Source: Burkholderia sp. 8Y (GTDB lineage: Bacteria > Pseudomonadota > Gammaproteobacteria > Burkholderiales > Burkholderiaceae). Taken from it: a stretch of 64,000 bases of DNA. Below, one piece after another: positions 17,671 to 28,550 of this stretch. Made by a program: the position numbers and the translations under genes. The notes under the pieces were generated by a model. It was not told where the DNA came from, ran no database searches, and worked only from the letters and a program-made list of their open reading frames with translations. Every line of letters starts with the position of its first letter. Within the stretch, counting starts at the first letter, position 1. Where the stretch lies: contig NZ_LR733520.1 in NCBI RefSeq assembly GCF_902506145.1, forward strand, positions 737,156 through 801,155. The letters run 5' to 3'.

Positions 17671-19011
17671 ATGCAACCGAGCCGTTCCCGCGCCGCGATG
17701 CGTGCGCCGTTGCAAGCGCCGCGCCCGCTCCTTCGCGCGTGGCCCATGCGCTTCATCGAGCCGGCGCGCGCCAGGCCCGCGCGCTGGGCCAAACGTGTCG
17801 CGCTGATGCTCTCGCTTGCCGCCGCGCAGTCTTTCGCGCAGACACCCGGCAACGCCACGCCCTCGGCGAGTGCCGCCAGCAGTACCAGCGCAACGAGCGC
17901 GAGCGCGGGCGAAGTCTTCGACTTGCTCATCGGCACCTACACGGGCAGCGGTAAAAGCGAAGGCATCTACGTGTATCGCTTCGATGCCGGCAACGGCGAA
18001 CTCACGCGCATTGCGTCGGCGCAGACGGTGAATCCGTCGTATCTCGTCGTCAGTCGCGATCGCAACTACGTCTACGCGGTGAACGAACTGCCCGGCGACA
18101 ACGGCCCGGCGTCGCAGCGCGGCGGTGTGAGCGCGTTCCGCTTCGATCGCGCGAGCGGACAGCTGAGCTTTCTGAACCGCGTGTCCGCCGACGGCAACGA
18201 TCCCTGCTACCTCGCGATCTCGCCCGACGGGAAGTATCTGCTCACCGCCAACTATTCGGTCGCGGCCAATCCGGGCGGCAGCTTCGCGGTGTTTCCGCTT
18301 TCGGCGGATGGACACGTCGGCACGTCGGTGCTGACCGTGCATCACGAAGGCAGCGGTCCGGTGAAAGGGCGGCAGGACAACTCGCACGTGCATTCGACGG
18401 TCTTCTCGCCGGACGGCCGGTATCTCTTCGCGCAGGATCTGGGCGTCGACAAGGTGTTCGGCTATCGCTACACGCCGGACGGCAGCCGCGGCCTCTTCGG
18501 TCCAACCGAGGCGCGCTACACGCCGATCAAGCCCGGCTCCGGCCCGCGCCACCTGATCTTCGACGCAAGCGGCAAGCACGCCTATCTGACGACCGAACTG
18601 AACGCTTCCGTGCTCGTCTTTAACTACGCCGACGGCAAGCTCACCGAAACACAGTCCGTGCCGATGACCGCGCCCGGCTTCAAGGGCAAGATCGGCGGCG
18701 GCGCGCTGCATCTGTCGCCGGACGGCCGCTTTCTCTACGCGACGAATCGCGGCGATGTGAACCAGCTCGTCGCGTTCGCCGTCGATCCGGCCAACGGCCA
18801 TCTGAAGCTGCTCAAACGCTATTCGACGCTCGGCAAGACGCCACGCGAATTCGCGATCGACCCGACCGGGCGCTGGCTCGTCGTGGGCAATCAGGACAGC
18901 GACAGCGCCTACTTCTTCCGCCGCGATCCCGCGACAGGCGAACTCGCCTCCGACCCGAAACAGTTGTCGATCGGCTCGCCGGTCGATTTCAAGTTCGTCT
19001 CGCCTTCGTGA
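17671..19011 (+). CDS. Exported lactonase family beta-propeller protein
   Basis: 446-residue protein of the lactonase (YbhE/Pgl-like) seven-bladed propeller family, related to 6-phosphogluconolactonase. Propeller signatures are FDLLIGTYTGSGKSEGIYVY near residue 88, SPDGKYLLTANYS, the SHVHSTVFSPDGRYLFAQDLG segment, and SPDGRFLYATNRG. Unlike cytosolic Pgl it has a secretion signal: a long basic region, then RVALMLSLAAAQSFA (cleavage near residue 56), then an Ala/Ser/Thr-rich linker. It is therefore probably periplasmic, and a role in the pentose phosphate pathway is doubtful. The start at 17671 has an ideal AGGAGG site. A strong GC hairpin follows the gene. Confidence 0.85.
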   Translation: MQPSRSRAAMRAPLQAPRPLLRAWPMRFIEPARARPARWAKRVALMLSLAAAQSFAQTPGNATPSASAASSTSATSASAGEVFDLLIGTYTGSGKSEGIYVYRFDAGNGELTRIASAQTVNPSYLVVSRDRNYVYAVNELPGDNGPASQRGGVSAFRFDRASGQLSFLNRVSADGNDPCYLAISPDGKYLLTANYSVAANPGGSFAVFPLSADGHVGTSVLTVHHEGSGPVKGRQDNSHVHSTVFSPDGRYLFAQDLGVDKVFGYRYTPDGSRGLFGPTEARYTPIKPGSGPRHLIFDASGKHAYLTTELNASVLVFNYADGKLTETQSVPMTAPGFKGKIGGGALHLSPDGRFLYATNRGDVNQLVAFAVDPANGHLKLLKRYSTLGKTPREFAIDPTGRWLVVGNQDSDSAYFFRRDPATGELASDPKQLSIGSPVDFKFVSPS

Positions 19012-19025
19012 CGTCGTGACGGAGC

Positions 19026-19053
19026 GCGCCGCGCGGTCCGGGCCGCGCGGCGC
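19026..19053. terminator. Strong GC hairpin between lactonase and pagP genes
   Basis: A perfect 11-bp GC-only stem (19026-19036 with 19043-19053) with a six-base loop, 14 bases after the lactonase stop. There is no T-tract, so it may stabilise the mRNA end or attenuate rather than terminate. Confidence 0.4.
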
Positions 19054-19094
19054 CCCGGCGTCGTACCTTCGCAGCGATACACAGTCCATCGACA

Positions 19095-19673
19095 ATGACA
19101 AAAAAAATGGCGGCCAGGGCGGTCGTGGTTCCGCTGCTGAGCCTGTGCTTCACCGCTCCGTTCGCGGCGCAGGCCGACGAGGGGCAATGTGATTTCAAGC
19201 GGGACTGGATGTCGTCGGCGTGCGAGCGCGTGATGCGCGTCGCGCACGACGGCACCTGGGACATGTACGTCACGGGCTATGGCTGGCACATCGACGGTTA
19301 TCAAAATCGCAGCGAGCTGAATCCGTGGTCCTGGGGCGGCGGCGCGGGCAAGCACTGGACCGACGCGGACGGCAACGAGGACGTGCTGTTCGCGTTCGCC
19401 TTCTCGGACTCGCATCACAATTTCGAGCCGATTGGCGGCTATGCGCGGCAGTGGTTCACGAAGCCGGTGCTGGGCGGCTTGCAGGCCGGCGGCGGCTTCT
19501 TCGCGGGCTTTACCGCGCGCAGCGACGTGGCGCACTATCTGCCGCTGCCGCTCGCGCTGCCGATCGGGTCCATCCGCTACAAGCGCGCTTCGCTCATGGG
19601 GACATTCATCCCGCGCCTGCCCGGTTTGAACGACGGCGACGTCGCCTTCTTCTGGGGACGCTACGAGTTCTAG
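19095..19673 (+). CDS. pagP: Lipid A palmitoyltransferase PagP
   Basis: Outer-membrane beta-barrel enzyme that moves palmitate from phospholipid to lipid A, raising resistance to cationic peptides. The 192-residue precursor has a signal peptide (to about residue 27, FAAQA). Sequence order fits E. coli PagP: TWDMYVTGYGWHIDGY with the likely catalytic His65, ELNPWSWGGGAGKHW, FAFSDSHHNFEP with Asp105 and Ser106, a C-terminal YKRASLMGTFIPR strand, and a terminal aromatic residue as in outer-membrane proteins. It lies between the lactonase gene and the CorA-like gene; the LPS assembly genes are 17 kb away. No PhoP box is recognisable. Confidence 0.93.
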   Translation: MTKKMAARAVVVPLLSLCFTAPFAAQADEGQCDFKRDWMSSACERVMRVAHDGTWDMYVTGYGWHIDGYQNRSELNPWSWGGGAGKHWTDADGNEDVLFAFAFSDSHHNFEPIGGYARQWFTKPVLGGLQAGGGFFAGFTARSDVAHYLPLPLALPIGSIRYKRASLMGTFIPRLPGLNDGDVAFFWGRYEF

Positions 19674-19773
19674 TACGATTGACGGGCGGCTCGCTTCGCG
19701 GGCCGCGTCGTTCATCCGATCGAGAATCGAAAGGTGTCCGATCAATTTGTAAGGCAACAGCAGGGAAGCAATT

Positions 19774-20829
19774 TTGGATACCACCCGCACCGAGGAACCG
19801 GCCGAGCACATGAACGCCGGTCACGATCAACCGCCGCCGCCGGGGTTTATCAGCGCGTTCGACTTCGCGGGCGGCGACGCGCTCCGGCTTTCGTGGGACG
19901 AGGCGCGCCGGGCCGTGGCGAACGACGGTTTCACCTGGCTGCATCTTTCGGCCAACGACGACACGGTCGAAAGCTGGCTCGAAGGCGTCACGTCGATGCC
20001 CGATGTCGCGCGCGAATTTCTGAACGGCGAGGACAAGCGGCCGCGCGTGCACATGGGGACGAACTTCGTGTACGGCGTGGTGGCGGACCTCGAACTGGTC
20101 GCGGCCGCGCCCGATGCCGCCTTGCCCGGCGTGCGCGAGGCCAATCGCGCCACGAGCGCGCTGCGCTTCTATGTGGACCGGCACCGTATGATCACCGTGC
20201 GGGCGCGGCCGCTGCAATCGACCGACCGTCTGCGCCACGCCGTGCTCGAAGGCGCGACGTTCCGCGATACCGTCGATCTCTTCGCGGGCCTCATTCGCGC
20301 GCTCAACGAGACGTTCGTCGATCGCATCGACGACATCGGCGACCGCCTCGACGACGTGGAAGAGGGCGTGCTCGAAAACGGCCAGGCGAACTGGCGCGCA
20401 CATCTGGGCGACGTGCGGCGCAGGCTGGTGGAGGTGAAGCGTTTTATCGACCCGGAGCGCAACGCGCTGACGCAGCTCGTCACGCGCCGTCTGGAATGGG
20501 CCGAGCCGCGTTCCATGGAGGCGCTCGTGCAGGCCATTCAGGTGCTCAATGGCCTGGGCGGCGGGCTGGAAGGGCTCTACGAACGCGCGAAACTTTTGCA
20601 AGACGAAATCGCGGCGCTGCTGTCCGAGGACATCAACCGCAAGCTGCTGTGGCTCGCGATCATGTCGGCGCTGCTGATGCCCGCGACGCTCCTGACCGGC
20701 ATCTTCGGCATGAACGTGGCGGGCTTGCCGGGCACGCACAGTCCGGCGTCGTTCTGGATCGTCATTGGCGTGATGGCGGGGTGCGCCGCCATCACGATCT
20801 TCCTGCTGCGCAAGCTGCGCGTCTGGTGA
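19774..20829 (+). CDS. CorA/ZntB family divalent metal transporter
   Basis: 351-residue inner-membrane channel or transporter of the CorA superfamily, more like ZntB than Mg2+-specific CorA. It has a large N-terminal cytoplasmic domain, a long helix with repeated charged residues (DRIDDIGDRLDDVEEGVLENG), and two C-terminal transmembrane helices. The pore motif GMN lies in LTGIFGMNVAGLPG. It ends with a basic RKLRVW tail. The start is a TTG at 19774 behind AGGGAAG; an in-frame ATG at 19810 is an alternative. The metal (Zn2+ export versus Mg2+/Co2+/Ni2+ uptake) cannot be fixed from sequence. Confidence 0.88.
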   Translation: MDTTRTEEPAEHMNAGHDQPPPPGFISAFDFAGGDALRLSWDEARRAVANDGFTWLHLSANDDTVESWLEGVTSMPDVAREFLNGEDKRPRVHMGTNFVYGVVADLELVAAAPDAALPGVREANRATSALRFYVDRHRMITVRARPLQSTDRLRHAVLEGATFRDTVDLFAGLIRALNETFVDRIDDIGDRLDDVEEGVLENGQANWRAHLGDVRRRLVEVKRFIDPERNALTQLVTRRLEWAEPRSMEALVQAIQVLNGLGGGLEGLYERAKLLQDEIAALLSEDINRKLLWLAIMSALLMPATLLTGIFGMNVAGLPGTHSPASFWIVIGVMAGCAAITIFLLRKLRVW

Positions 20830-20838
20830 GCTGAACGC

Positions 20839-23800
20839 TCAGTCCGCCGGGCCGGGCGGCGCGAGCACCTCGCGGTTGCCGTTGCTGCCCATCGGCGAGA
20901 CGAGCCCGGCGGCTTCCATCTGCTCGACGAGACGCGCGGCGCGGTTATAGCCGATGCGCAACTGCCGTTGCACCGACGAAATCGACGCGCGCCGCGTGCG
21001 CACGACGAACGCGACGGCTTCGTCGTAGAGCGGATCGGCTTCCGCGTCGGGCGCTTCGCCGAACAGATCCTGCGATCCGCCTTCGGGCGTCGGCCCCGAC
21101 AGAATGCCTTCTTCGTACTCCGGCTCGCCGAACTGCTTCAGATACTCGACCACGCGATGCACTTCGTCGTCCGCGACGAAGGCGCCGTGCACGCGCTGCG
21201 GATACCCGGTGCCGGGCGGTAGGAACAGCATGTCGCCCGCGCCGAGCAGCGATTCCGCGCCCATCTGGTCGAGAATCGTGCGCGAATCGATCTTGGACGA
21301 CACCTGAAACGCCACGCGCGTCGGAATGTTCGCCTTGATGAGGCCGGTGATGACATCCACGGACGGCCGCTGCGTGGCGAGAATCAGGTGAATGCCGGCG
21401 GCGCGCGCCTTTTGCGCGAGCCGCGCGATCAACTGCTCGATCTGCTTGCCGGCCACCATCATCAAATCCGCGAGTTCGTCGATGACGACGACGATCAGCG
21501 GCAGCGTCGAAAGCGGCTCCGGCGCGTCCGGCGTCAGCGAGAACGGGTTCGTCAGCTTCTTGCCCGCGGCTTCCGTGTTGCGCACCTTTTGATTGAAGCC
21601 TTGCAGATTGCGCACGCCCACCGCCGACATCAGGCGATAACGCTTCTCCATTTCGCCGACGCACCAGTTGAGCGCGTTCGACGCCAGCTTCATGTCGGTC
21701 ACGACAGGCGCGAGCAGATGCGGAATGCCCTCGTAGACGGAGAGTTCCAGCATCTTCGGGTCAATCATGATGAGGCGCACGTCCTCGGGCTTCGCTTTGT
21801 ACAGCAGCGAGAGAATCATCGCGTTAATGGCGACGGACTTGCCCGAGCCGGTCGTACCCGCGACGAGCATGTGCGGCGCTTTCGCGAGGTCGGTCACGAC
21901 CGGATTGCCGACGATGTCCTTGCCCATCGCGATGGTCAGGTTGGATTTCGACGCGCGGTACACGTCGTCTTCGAGAATCTCGGACAGGCGGATCATCTGC
22001 CGCCGGGCGTTCGGCAGTTCCAGACCCATGCAGGTCTTGCCGGGAATGGTCTCGACCACGCGTATCGACGTGAGGCCGAGCCCGCGCGACAGGTCTTTCA
22101 TCAGCCCGACGATCTGGCTGCCGCGCACGCCGAGCGCCGGTTCCACTTCGAAGCGCGTGATGACCGGACCCGCCGACGCGCCGACCACCGTGACCGGCAC
22201 CTTGAACTCCTGCAGGCGCTGCTCGATCAGCTGGCCCGTGTCCGCGAGGCGCTCCTCGGAAACCGGCTCCACTTCGTCGGACGCGGGTTCGAGCAAATCG
22301 AGCGTCGGCAACTCCACCGCCGATGCCTGCGGCGCGTGGAACTCGAACTCGGTCGGCGTGAAGCCGCGTACCGGCTGACGCGGCTCGGGCGCGGCGGCGG
22401 GGCGGGGCGCGTCGATGGATGCGTGCGTGGTCTCGTTGCCGAGCGCGGGCGGCGCTTCCGTCAGGGGCAAGGTCCGCGGCTCGTGGTCGAGCCAGGGCGG
22501 TGTTTCGTCGAAGGACGGCGCGTGCCCGGCTGGCTCCGACAGCGCGCGGGGCAGCGGCGGCGGCAGAATCGGAGCGGCGTCGAACGGATAGTCCGGTCGG
22601 TCAAGTGCGATGTCAGCGGTAGGGGGCGATGGCTGCGCGCTGGCAGTCGTTGGCGCATCGAGCCGCCAGTCGTCTCGCGACGTCTTAAGATGGGACGCGG
22701 CTGCCGGTGAGGCGATGGCTTTCATGCCGGGAAGCGCAGGCTCGGTCGCCGGCGCTTCGTTCATCAACGACGGCGGGGCGTGCGGCTCGCGTTCGACAGT
22801 TGCGCGTGCGTCTGCGGTGACGTTGGTCGAGAACGCTGCCGGCGATTGCACAATTCCCGCGCCGGTTGAAGCCGGAGCTTCGGCCACTGTTTGCGCAGCG
22901 GGCACTACCGCGATCGCCGCGAACGTGGTTGATGCTGGCGTTGCAAACATCGGCGGTTGCGATGGCAGCGCAGGCGAAGGCTCGATCGATGCGCGGTGCG
23001 CGCCACGCGTTGGCGCGGCTGGGACGGCGGCGTTCGCGTTGACGACTTCGTGCGATGCGGTTGCCGGTGCAAATGACGAAGCGACGATGCCTCGGCTCTG
23101 TCCTTCGATGCGGGCCTCGTTAGCAAGCGATGCGTCCGCTTCGGTGACGGTCGGAGCTACGGCTGAAGTTTCGCGCGTGCTCGTTGGCTTCGTTTGCGGC
23201 TCGAGGGCAGACGTTGCGGAGGTGGCCTCGATGTATGGCTGTGCAGCCGTTTCCGCGCGTACTTCGCGTCCAATGTCTGCGCTCGAACTTGAAGTCACCG
23301 GCGCTTCATGCGTCAACGTCCCGGTCTGCGGCGTTTTGAGACTCGTCGCGGGCATCGCGCCTGCCGTCCTTGCTTCGCGTTGAATGCCTGCTTCCGAAGC
23401 TATATGCGTACCTCGCGAATCTGCTTGCGGCATTTCCGGAGCGGGTGCCGCGGTCGCGTGGGCGGCGGGGACTGCGGGCACGACCGCGCTCTCTTCGCGT
23501 TGAATGCTTGCTTCCGAAGCTACGTGCGTGCCTCGTACATCTGCTTGCGGTCTTTCCAGAGCGGTTGCTGCGGTCGCGTCGGCGGCGGTCACTGCCGGCG
23601 CACCCGTGCTCTCTTCGCGTTGATTGCCTGCTTCCGAAGCTACATGCGTGCCTTGCGAATCTGCTTGCGGCATTTCCGGAGCGGTTGCTGCGGTCGCGTT
23701 CGCGGCGGCGACTGCGGTCACACCCGTGCTCTCTTCGCGTTGAATACTTGCTTCCGAAGCTACGTGCGTGCCTCGTAAATCTGCTTGCGGCATTTCCGAA

Positions 23801-26208
23801 GCGGTTGCCGCCATCGCGTTCGCGGCGGCGACTGCGGTCACACCCGTGCTCTCTTCGCGTTGAATACTTGCTTCCGAAGCTACGTGCGTGCCTCGTAAAT
23901 CTGCTTGCCGCATTTCCGAAGCGGTTGCCGCCATCGCGTCGGCGGTGGCGACTGCGGGCACACCCGTGCGCTCTTCACGCTGAATGCCTGCTGCCAAAGC
24001 TACTTGCGTGCTTCGCGAGTCGGCTTGCGGCATGTTCGGAGCCGTCGCCGCGATGACGCCAGCGGGCGGCACTGCGCGCATTACCGTGCTTGCTGGCATT
24101 CCAACTTCTGCAGCTGCTCCCGAATCGACGCGCAACGCTTCGCGCCCCGTCAGCCGTTGCGTTTGCTGCGCACGCAGCGTTGTCACGGACATTGCATCCG
24201 AGTGGGCCCCTTCGGCCGCTGCCGTGCTCGCTTCTCGTTCAAACGCGGCGACAGAAGCAGCCGACGACGCCTCGTGCGTGCTGACAGATGCAGCTTGCGA
24301 CATACGCGGACTCGCTGCTGACACCCCGTCGGCAGGCGATGCTGCCGACATTTTCCTGCTTACATCGCGCTGGCAGTCTCCGCCAGCTTGCGAGGCTTCG
24401 CCCGGGTGTAGTCCTTTGGCTCGCGACGTGGCCGGCATTGAATCGGTGTGTCCGTCCGGGGCGGTTTCGTTGCTCGCGCGGCGTTGAGCGTCCGCAGTGC
24501 CTGCGTCCGGGGCCATCAGCCGCGCTTCTTGCATGCTCACCGAGCCGGCTCGCGGCGCCGCTAAGACCGTTGCCGCGATTGCTGCCGTTCCGCGTCCAAC
24601 GCCAGTACCCGAAGCGACCGGCGATGCTTCGACAGGTACGCTCGACCGCTGGCCCTGTTCCACGCCCGCAGTCGTGTTCTGCGAAGCGTCGTTGAAGCGC
24701 GCGGCGGCGGACTCGGCGCGCGGCCGAAGCGAAGCGGGCATGGGCGCCCGATCGCCCGAGGCGCTGGCCTCCCAAGCTCTCGCGGGCGAAGACGCGGGCT
24801 CCGTCGTCGCGCGGTTCGAAGTCAACGACGCCGCGTCATTCACTGGCGCAGCCTGCGCCTCGTGATGGCGCGCGAGACTCGCCCCGGCAAGCGACGTCCA
24901 CAGCGCCGCTTTTTCCTCGATGGAACGCAGCGTCGCCTGAATCGCGTCGGCCGCAGGCGGCGGCGCGGGCGGCGAAGGCGGACGGGAAAACACCGGCGGC
25001 GCGAAGGCTGACGAGCGCCCGTCGCCTGTCGCATCCGTCGGCAGCGGGCGCCTTGACACAGGGCGCGATGTCTGAAGCGAGGTCGAGACGGACGACGAAA
25101 GCGGTCTGCGCGTCGGGATGCCGCTCTGCGGCGCGGGCGCCGAACCACTCGCGGCCACAGCGGCGCGTGCGGGCATGGCAGGCGATCGCTGGCCCGCGCC
25201 AATCGGAGCAGGCGAAGAGGAGACCGTAGAAGGCGCAACCGCAGACGGCGACCGCGCGACAGACCGCATCGACGTTGCCGTGGCGGCTTCGCCGCGCGCA
25301 GCAGAGCCGGAAGCCGACTTAGTGCTTGAAGCCGATTTGACAGGCGAGTTCGTCGACCCGAGGGCCGCCGCTGCCGTCGATAGCGAATTCAGCCATCCGT
25401 CCGGCGCGACCGGCTCGACGAACGCCGAAACCGGCGTGCCGGCGCGCTCGAACGCGGGACGCCGTGAATACGCTTCCGCCGTCGCCGCGATGCTCGCCGC
25501 CGATGCTTCCGCGCCCTTGGGGACGCGCGCGGTCGTGGCAGGCGGACGCCACGGCGTCGGCCGCTGATAGCGTCCACTGCGCTGGCCGGTAGGCATGCCG
25601 AGCGTCGGCTCGTCGGACGACGTGCGCGAGCCCATCGCATCGAATCGTTCGCCGATGCCTCGTAGCGGCATGTCCGCTGCCGGCGCTTCCCGCGTGCGGC
25701 GCTCGCGCCAGCGCATGCCGGTCGACTTTTCGCCCGACTTTGCACTCCGCTTCGCGCTCGACTTTGCCCGCGCAGGCTCTCGCTGGCGCGACTCGCGTTC
25801 CGATTCCTCGCGCGGCGTGAGCCAGCTTTGCGGCAGGCCGAAGCCGAACGCTTCGTCGGCCCAGGCGAGCACTGAACGCCAGCTGAATTCGACGAGCCAC
25901 GGCAGACTGATTGCCAACGCCAGGCCCGCGATCGCAATAGCGCCCGGGGCATGAGCGAGAGCGGCGAGCGCCCCCGCGAGCGCGCGGCCGCAGCGATTCA
26001 CGTTCTCCTGCGCTTCTAGCGCGCCGGCAAGCGCGCCTTCGAGCGTCGCGCTCGACAGCAGCACGCAGAAGAAGCCGAGCCACAGTCGAATCGTGCCCGG
26101 ACCACGCAGCCCCGCGCCGCCCGGCAACACCGATTTGACGACGCGCCAGACGAGAGCGAGAAACCAGACGACTGATGCACCGAACCAGCCGAGAACTACC
26201 GTGTGCAT
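20839..26208 (-). CDS. ftsK: DNA translocase FtsK, unusually long, with repeat-bearing linker
   Basis: Septal DNA pump that clears and resolves chromosome ends during division. At 1789 residues it is far longer than typical FtsK (about 770-1330). Parts in order: three to four membrane helices (residues ~1-125); a basic segment; a very long Ala/Ser/Thr/Pro-rich linker (~170-1290) with five 40-residue repeats at ~737-936; then the motor. Motor motifs are [21 protein letters not shown], Walker [10 protein letters not shown] (~1451-1459), Walker [13 protein letters not shown] and [20 protein letters not shown]. Last is the winged-helix gamma domain ([24 protein letters not shown]) that reads KOPS sites. 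Burkholderiaceae often carry a second, shorter ftsK elsewhere, so this could be one of two paralogues (inference). Convergent with the CorA-like gene. Confidence 0.93.
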   Translation of the reverse strand: MHTVVLGWFGASVVWFLALVWRVVKSVLPGGAGLRGPGTIRLWLGFFCVLLSSATLEGALAGALEAQENVNRCGRALAGALAALAHAPGAIAIAGLALAISLPWLVEFSWRSVLAWADEAFGFGLPQSWLTPREESERESRQREPARAKSSAKRSAKSGEKSTGMRWRERRTREAPAADMPLRGIGERFDAMGSRTSSDEPTLGMPTGQRSGRYQRPTPWRPPATTARVPKGAEASAASIAATAEAYSRRPAFERAGTPVSAFVEPVAPDGWLNSLSTAAAALGSTNSPVKSASSTKSASGSAARGEAATATSMRSVARSPSAVAPSTVSSSPAPIGAGQRSPAMPARAAVAASGSAPAPQSGIPTRRPLSSSVSTSLQTSRPVSRRPLPTDATGDGRSSAFAPPVFSRPPSPPAPPPAADAIQATLRSIEEKAALWTSLAGASLARHHEAQAAPVNDAASLTSNRATTEPASSPARAWEASASGDRAPMPASLRPRAESAAARFNDASQNTTAGVEQGQRSSVPVEASPVASGTGVGRGTAAIAATVLAAPRAGSVSMQEARLMAPDAGTADAQRRASNETAPDGHTDSMPATSRAKGLHPGEASQAGGDCQRDVSRKMSAASPADGVSAASPRMSQAASVSTHEASSAASVAAFEREASTAAAEGAHSDAMSVTTLRAQQTQRLTGREALRVDSGAAAEVGMPASTVMRAVPPAGVIAATAPNMPQADSRSTQVALAAGIQREERTGVPAVATADAMAATASEMRQADLRGTHVASEASIQREESTGVTAVAAANAMAATASEMPQADLRGTHVASEASIQREESTGVTAVAAANATAATAPEMPQADSQGTHVASEAGNQREESTGAPAVTAADATAATALERPQADVRGTHVASEASIQREESAVVPAVPAAHATAAPAPEMPQADSRGTHIASEAGIQREARTAGAMPATSLKTPQTGTLTHEAPVTSSSSADIGREVRAETAAQPYIEATSATSALEPQTKPTSTRETSAVAPTVTEADASLANEARIEGQSRGIVASSFAPATASHEVVNANAAVPAAPTRGAHRASIEPSPALPSQPPMFATPASTTFAAIAVVPAAQTVAEAPASTGAGIVQSPAAFSTNVTADARATVEREPHAPPSLMNEAPATEPALPGMKAIASPAAASHLKTSRDDWRLDAPTTASAQPSPPTADIALDRPDYPFDAAPILPPPLPRALSEPAGHAPSFDETPPWLDHEPRTLPLTEAPPALGNETTHASIDAPRPAAAPEPRQPVRGFTPTEFEFHAPQASAVELPTLDLLEPASDEVEPVSEERLADTGQLIEQRLQEFKVPVTVVGASAGPVITRFEVEPALGVRGSQIVGLMKDLSRGLGLTSIRVVETIPGKTCMGLELPNARRQMIRLSEILEDDVYRASKSNLTIAMGKDIVGNPVVTDLAKAPHMLVAGTTGSGKSVAINAMILSLLYKAKPEDVRLIMIDPKMLELSVYEGIPHLLAPVVTDMKLASNALNWCVGEMEKRYRLMSAVGVRNLQGFNQKVRNTEAAGKKLTNPFSLTPDAPEPLSTLPLIVVVIDELADLMMVAGKQIEQLIARLAQKARAAGIHLILATQRPSVDVITGLIKANIPTRVAFQVSSKIDSRTILDQMGAESLLGAGDMLFLPPGTGYPQRVHGAFVADDEVHRVVEYLKQFGEPEYEEGILSGPTPEGGSQDLFGEAPDAEADPLYDEAVAFVVRTRRASISSVQRQLRIGYNRAARLVEQMEAAGLVSPMGSNGNREVLAPPGPAD
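23401..24000 (-). repeat. Five 120-bp tandem repeats inside ftsK
   Basis: Five consecutive units with exact 120-bp period (23401-23520, 23521-23640, 23641-23760, 23761-23880, 23881-24000), each encoding 40 residues, with a decayed partial unit to about 24060. The encoded unit runs through [24 protein letters not shown] and an Ala/Thr-rich stretch. Units 4 and 5 are nearly identical over about 85% of their length, so recent duplication is likely. Reading frame is preserved across all copies. Confidence 0.95.
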
Positions 26209-26413
26209 GCTAAGGATTGAACCAAGGTTGGATGAGACGGATGAGATGGCCGCCCGGCGACGCGCGGCGCTCGAAGAGCGTGTGAGTTGCGCGCAGGCCG
26301 GGCATATCGACTGAGCAGTGTACCGGCTGTCGGCTGAACGCGACGGGCATGGCGCAAGCGCGCAACACTCTACTTGCGATGCGCCACGCTCAGGCAGAAG
26401 CGGCCGCGACAGG

Positions 26414-26971
26414 TCATGGCGCGCGCTCGGCGAAGGTAAGCACGGCGCCGTTGTCGAGCGTCAACTGAAGCGACTGCGGCGGATTCATCTGCACGCCGCT
26501 CTTTGCCACGTGAGCGAGCGCGTCCAGATAAGGCTGCTCCACGGCGCCGCCCACGCTCGACGCGCAGGCCATGCGGGTGCCGGCGAGCGGGCCGAAACTC
26601 AGCTTGCCGTCCTTGAGGTCATACGCGCCGGTGTACCGGTTGCAGCCAGAAAAGCCGCTCGCGCGCCGACGGCCACTCTCAGTCGAGAAGTCGAGCGTGA
26701 TCGGCTGACTGCCCACGGCGCGGCCGGGTAAAGCGCGCGGCTGGCCGTTCGCCTCGGTCCAGTTCGTCAGTTCCCAGTGCGTGTCGTCGAGCAACTGCGT
26801 CGCGGCGGGATTGTAAGGATCCGTGGGCGGCGCGCTTGCGTCGGAATGCTTCGGCATGGCGCATCCGCTCCCGAGACTCGCCATCAAGAGTGCGACGCCG
26901 GCGCTGAGCGCAAAGGATGCCCGCGAGCGCGGCATCGAGCGGGAAGAAGCGCGACGAAAATGCGAAGACAT
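26414..26971 (-). CDS. META domain lipoprotein, HslJ-like
   Basis: 185-residue envelope lipoprotein. A basic N-terminus and hydrophobic segment lead to a lipobox with Cys (MASLGSGC), so it is likely anchored to a membrane facing the periplasm. The rest is a META/HslJ-type domain: [60 protein letters not shown] and a final [19 protein letters not shown] proteins are linked to stress or antibiotic tolerance in other bacteria; the specific role is unknown. The ATG at 26971 is preferred over the in-frame TTG at 26983. Divergent from purT. Confidence 0.85.
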   Translation of the reverse strand: MSSHFRRASSRSMPRSRASFALSAGVALLMASLGSGCAMPKHSDASAPPTDPYNPAATQLLDDTHWELTNWTEANGQPRALPGRAVGSQPITLDFSTESGRRRASGFSGCNRYTGAYDLKDGKLSFGPLAGTRMACASSVGGAVEQPYLDALAHVAKSGVQMNPPQSLQLTLDNGAVLTFAERAP

Positions 26972-27253
26972 CGATGATCCCAAAGCTGGCGAAAGCCGTA
27001 AGCGTACCGCACGCGTCGTACAGTTTGTCCAGCTTTGAGATGCAACAAATCATTCGTCGCGGTGTGCGCGGGCAACGCGTGAGGGAATTCGTCGCGCGGG
27101 CACGAGTCCATACCTCTTGTCAATATGCCAAACGGCTGAGCGTTCGCTTACGGCGATGCGTGTTAACATCGCCGCCAATCATTGAAGCTAGTCGGTTTCC
27201 AGCTCGTGAAGGGCTCGCGGCCGACGCACAATCGAATCGATTCTGGAGCACGC

Positions 27254-28501
27254 ATGCAGACCGACCCGCCCGGCAAGAACGCAGCGCATGACATCGCCTT
27301 GCGCATCGGCACGCCGCTTTCTTCCAGCGCCACGCGCGTCATGCTGCTCGGAGCGGGCGAACTCGGCAAGGAAGTGATCATTGCGCTGCAACGTCTGGGC
27401 GTCGAAGTGATCGCGGTCGATCGATACGCCAACGCGCCGGGGCATCAGGTCGCTCACCGGGCGCACGTCATCGACATGACGGACGCCGCCGCGTTGCGCG
27501 CGCTCGTCGAAAGCGAGAAGCCGCATTTGATCGTGCCGGAAATCGAGGCCATCGCGACCGACGCGCTCGCCGAAATCGAGGCGTCGGACTTGGCCACGGT
27601 CATTCCGACAGCGCGGGCCACGCAACTCACGATGAATCGCGAAGGCATTCGCCGGCTGGCCGCCGAAACGCTCGGCTTGCCGACATCGCCTTATGCGTTC
27701 GCGCAATCACTCGACGAGATGAAAGCCGCGATCGCGAAGATCGGCTTTCCGTGCGTCGTGAAACCTGTGATGTCGTCGTCGGGCAAGGGGCAGTCCGTGC
27801 TGCGCAGCGACGCCGACGTGGAGCCGGCGTGGGATTACGCGATGGCGGGCGGGCGCGTCAATCACGGTCGCGTGATCGTGGAAGGCTTCATCGACTTCGA
27901 GTACGAAATCACGCAACTCACCGTGCGCGCGGCCGATCCCGCGAGCGGCGAAACGCAGACGTATTTCTGCGAGCCGATCGGGCATCTTCAGGTGGCGGGC
28001 GATTACGTCGAATCGTGGCAGCCGCAAGCCATGAACGCGGGCGCGCTGCAAAAAGCACGCGATGTCGCCGCGAAGGTGACGACGGCGCTCGGCGGACGCG
28101 GCCTGTTCGGCGTGGAACTCTTCGTGCGTGGCGACGACGTGTGGTTCTCCGAAGTCAGCCCGCGTCCGCACGATACCGGCCTCGTCACGCTCGCGACGCA
28201 GCGTTTCTCCGAATTCGAGCTTCATGCACGCGCGATTCTCGGGCTGCCCGTGGACACGTCGCTGAGCACGCCGGGCGCGTCGGCAGTCATTTACGGCGGT
28301 CTCGACGAAGCAGGCATCGCGTTCGAAGGCGTTCGCGACGCGCTCGCCGTGCCGGGCGCGGACCTGCGGCTTTTCGGCAAGCCCGAGAGCTTCGCCAAGC
28401 GGCGGATGGGTGTCGCGGTGGCAACGGGTGTCGATACGGACGAGGCGCGCGAGCGCGCGAAGCTCGCGGCATCGAAGGTACGGCCGGTTTCGACGAAGTG
28501 A
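27254..28501 (+). CDS. purT: Formate-dependent GAR transformylase (PurT)
   Basis: 415-residue ATP-grasp enzyme that makes formyl-GAR from GAR, formate and ATP in purine biosynthesis, bypassing the folate-dependent PurN step. Visible parts are the N-terminal [26 protein letters not shown], the central [17 protein letters not shown], the ATP-grasp loop [38 protein letters not shown] (metal ligands) and MGVAVATG near the end. The start at 27254 has a GGAG site, and the frame extends only 24 codons further. Two small envelope genes follow on the same strand with short gaps but seem functionally unrelated. Confidence 0.96.
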   Translation: MQTDPPGKNAAHDIALRIGTPLSSSATRVMLLGAGELGKEVIIALQRLGVEVIAVDRYANAPGHQVAHRAHVIDMTDAAALRALVESEKPHLIVPEIEAIATDALAEIEASDLATVIPTARATQLTMNREGIRRLAAETLGLPTSPYAFAQSLDEMKAAIAKIGFPCVVKPVMSSSGKGQSVLRSDADVEPAWDYAMAGGRVNHGRVIVEGFIDFEYEITQLTVRAADPASGETQTYFCEPIGHLQVAGDYVESWQPQAMNAGALQKARDVAAKVTTALGGRGLFGVELFVRGDDVWFSEVSPRPHDTGLVTLATQRFSEFELHARAILGLPVDTSLSTPGASAVIYGGLDEAGIAFEGVRDALAVPGADLRLFGKPESFAKRRMGVAVATGVDTDEARERAKLAASKVRPVSTK

Positions 28502-28550
28502 GGGCGCGTCAGCGAGGGCTGACGGCTCTGGAAGGGACGGGAGCAAGACA

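Noticed and set aside
20829..20860. Terminator between the CorA-like gene and ftsK
   Set aside because: Only a 5-bp inverted repeat (TGAGC/GCTCA) without a T-tract is present.
23380..24060. Possible CRISPR-like array
   Set aside because: The 120-bp units are contiguous, in frame and vary throughout; there are no short repeats separated by unique spacers and no cas genes.
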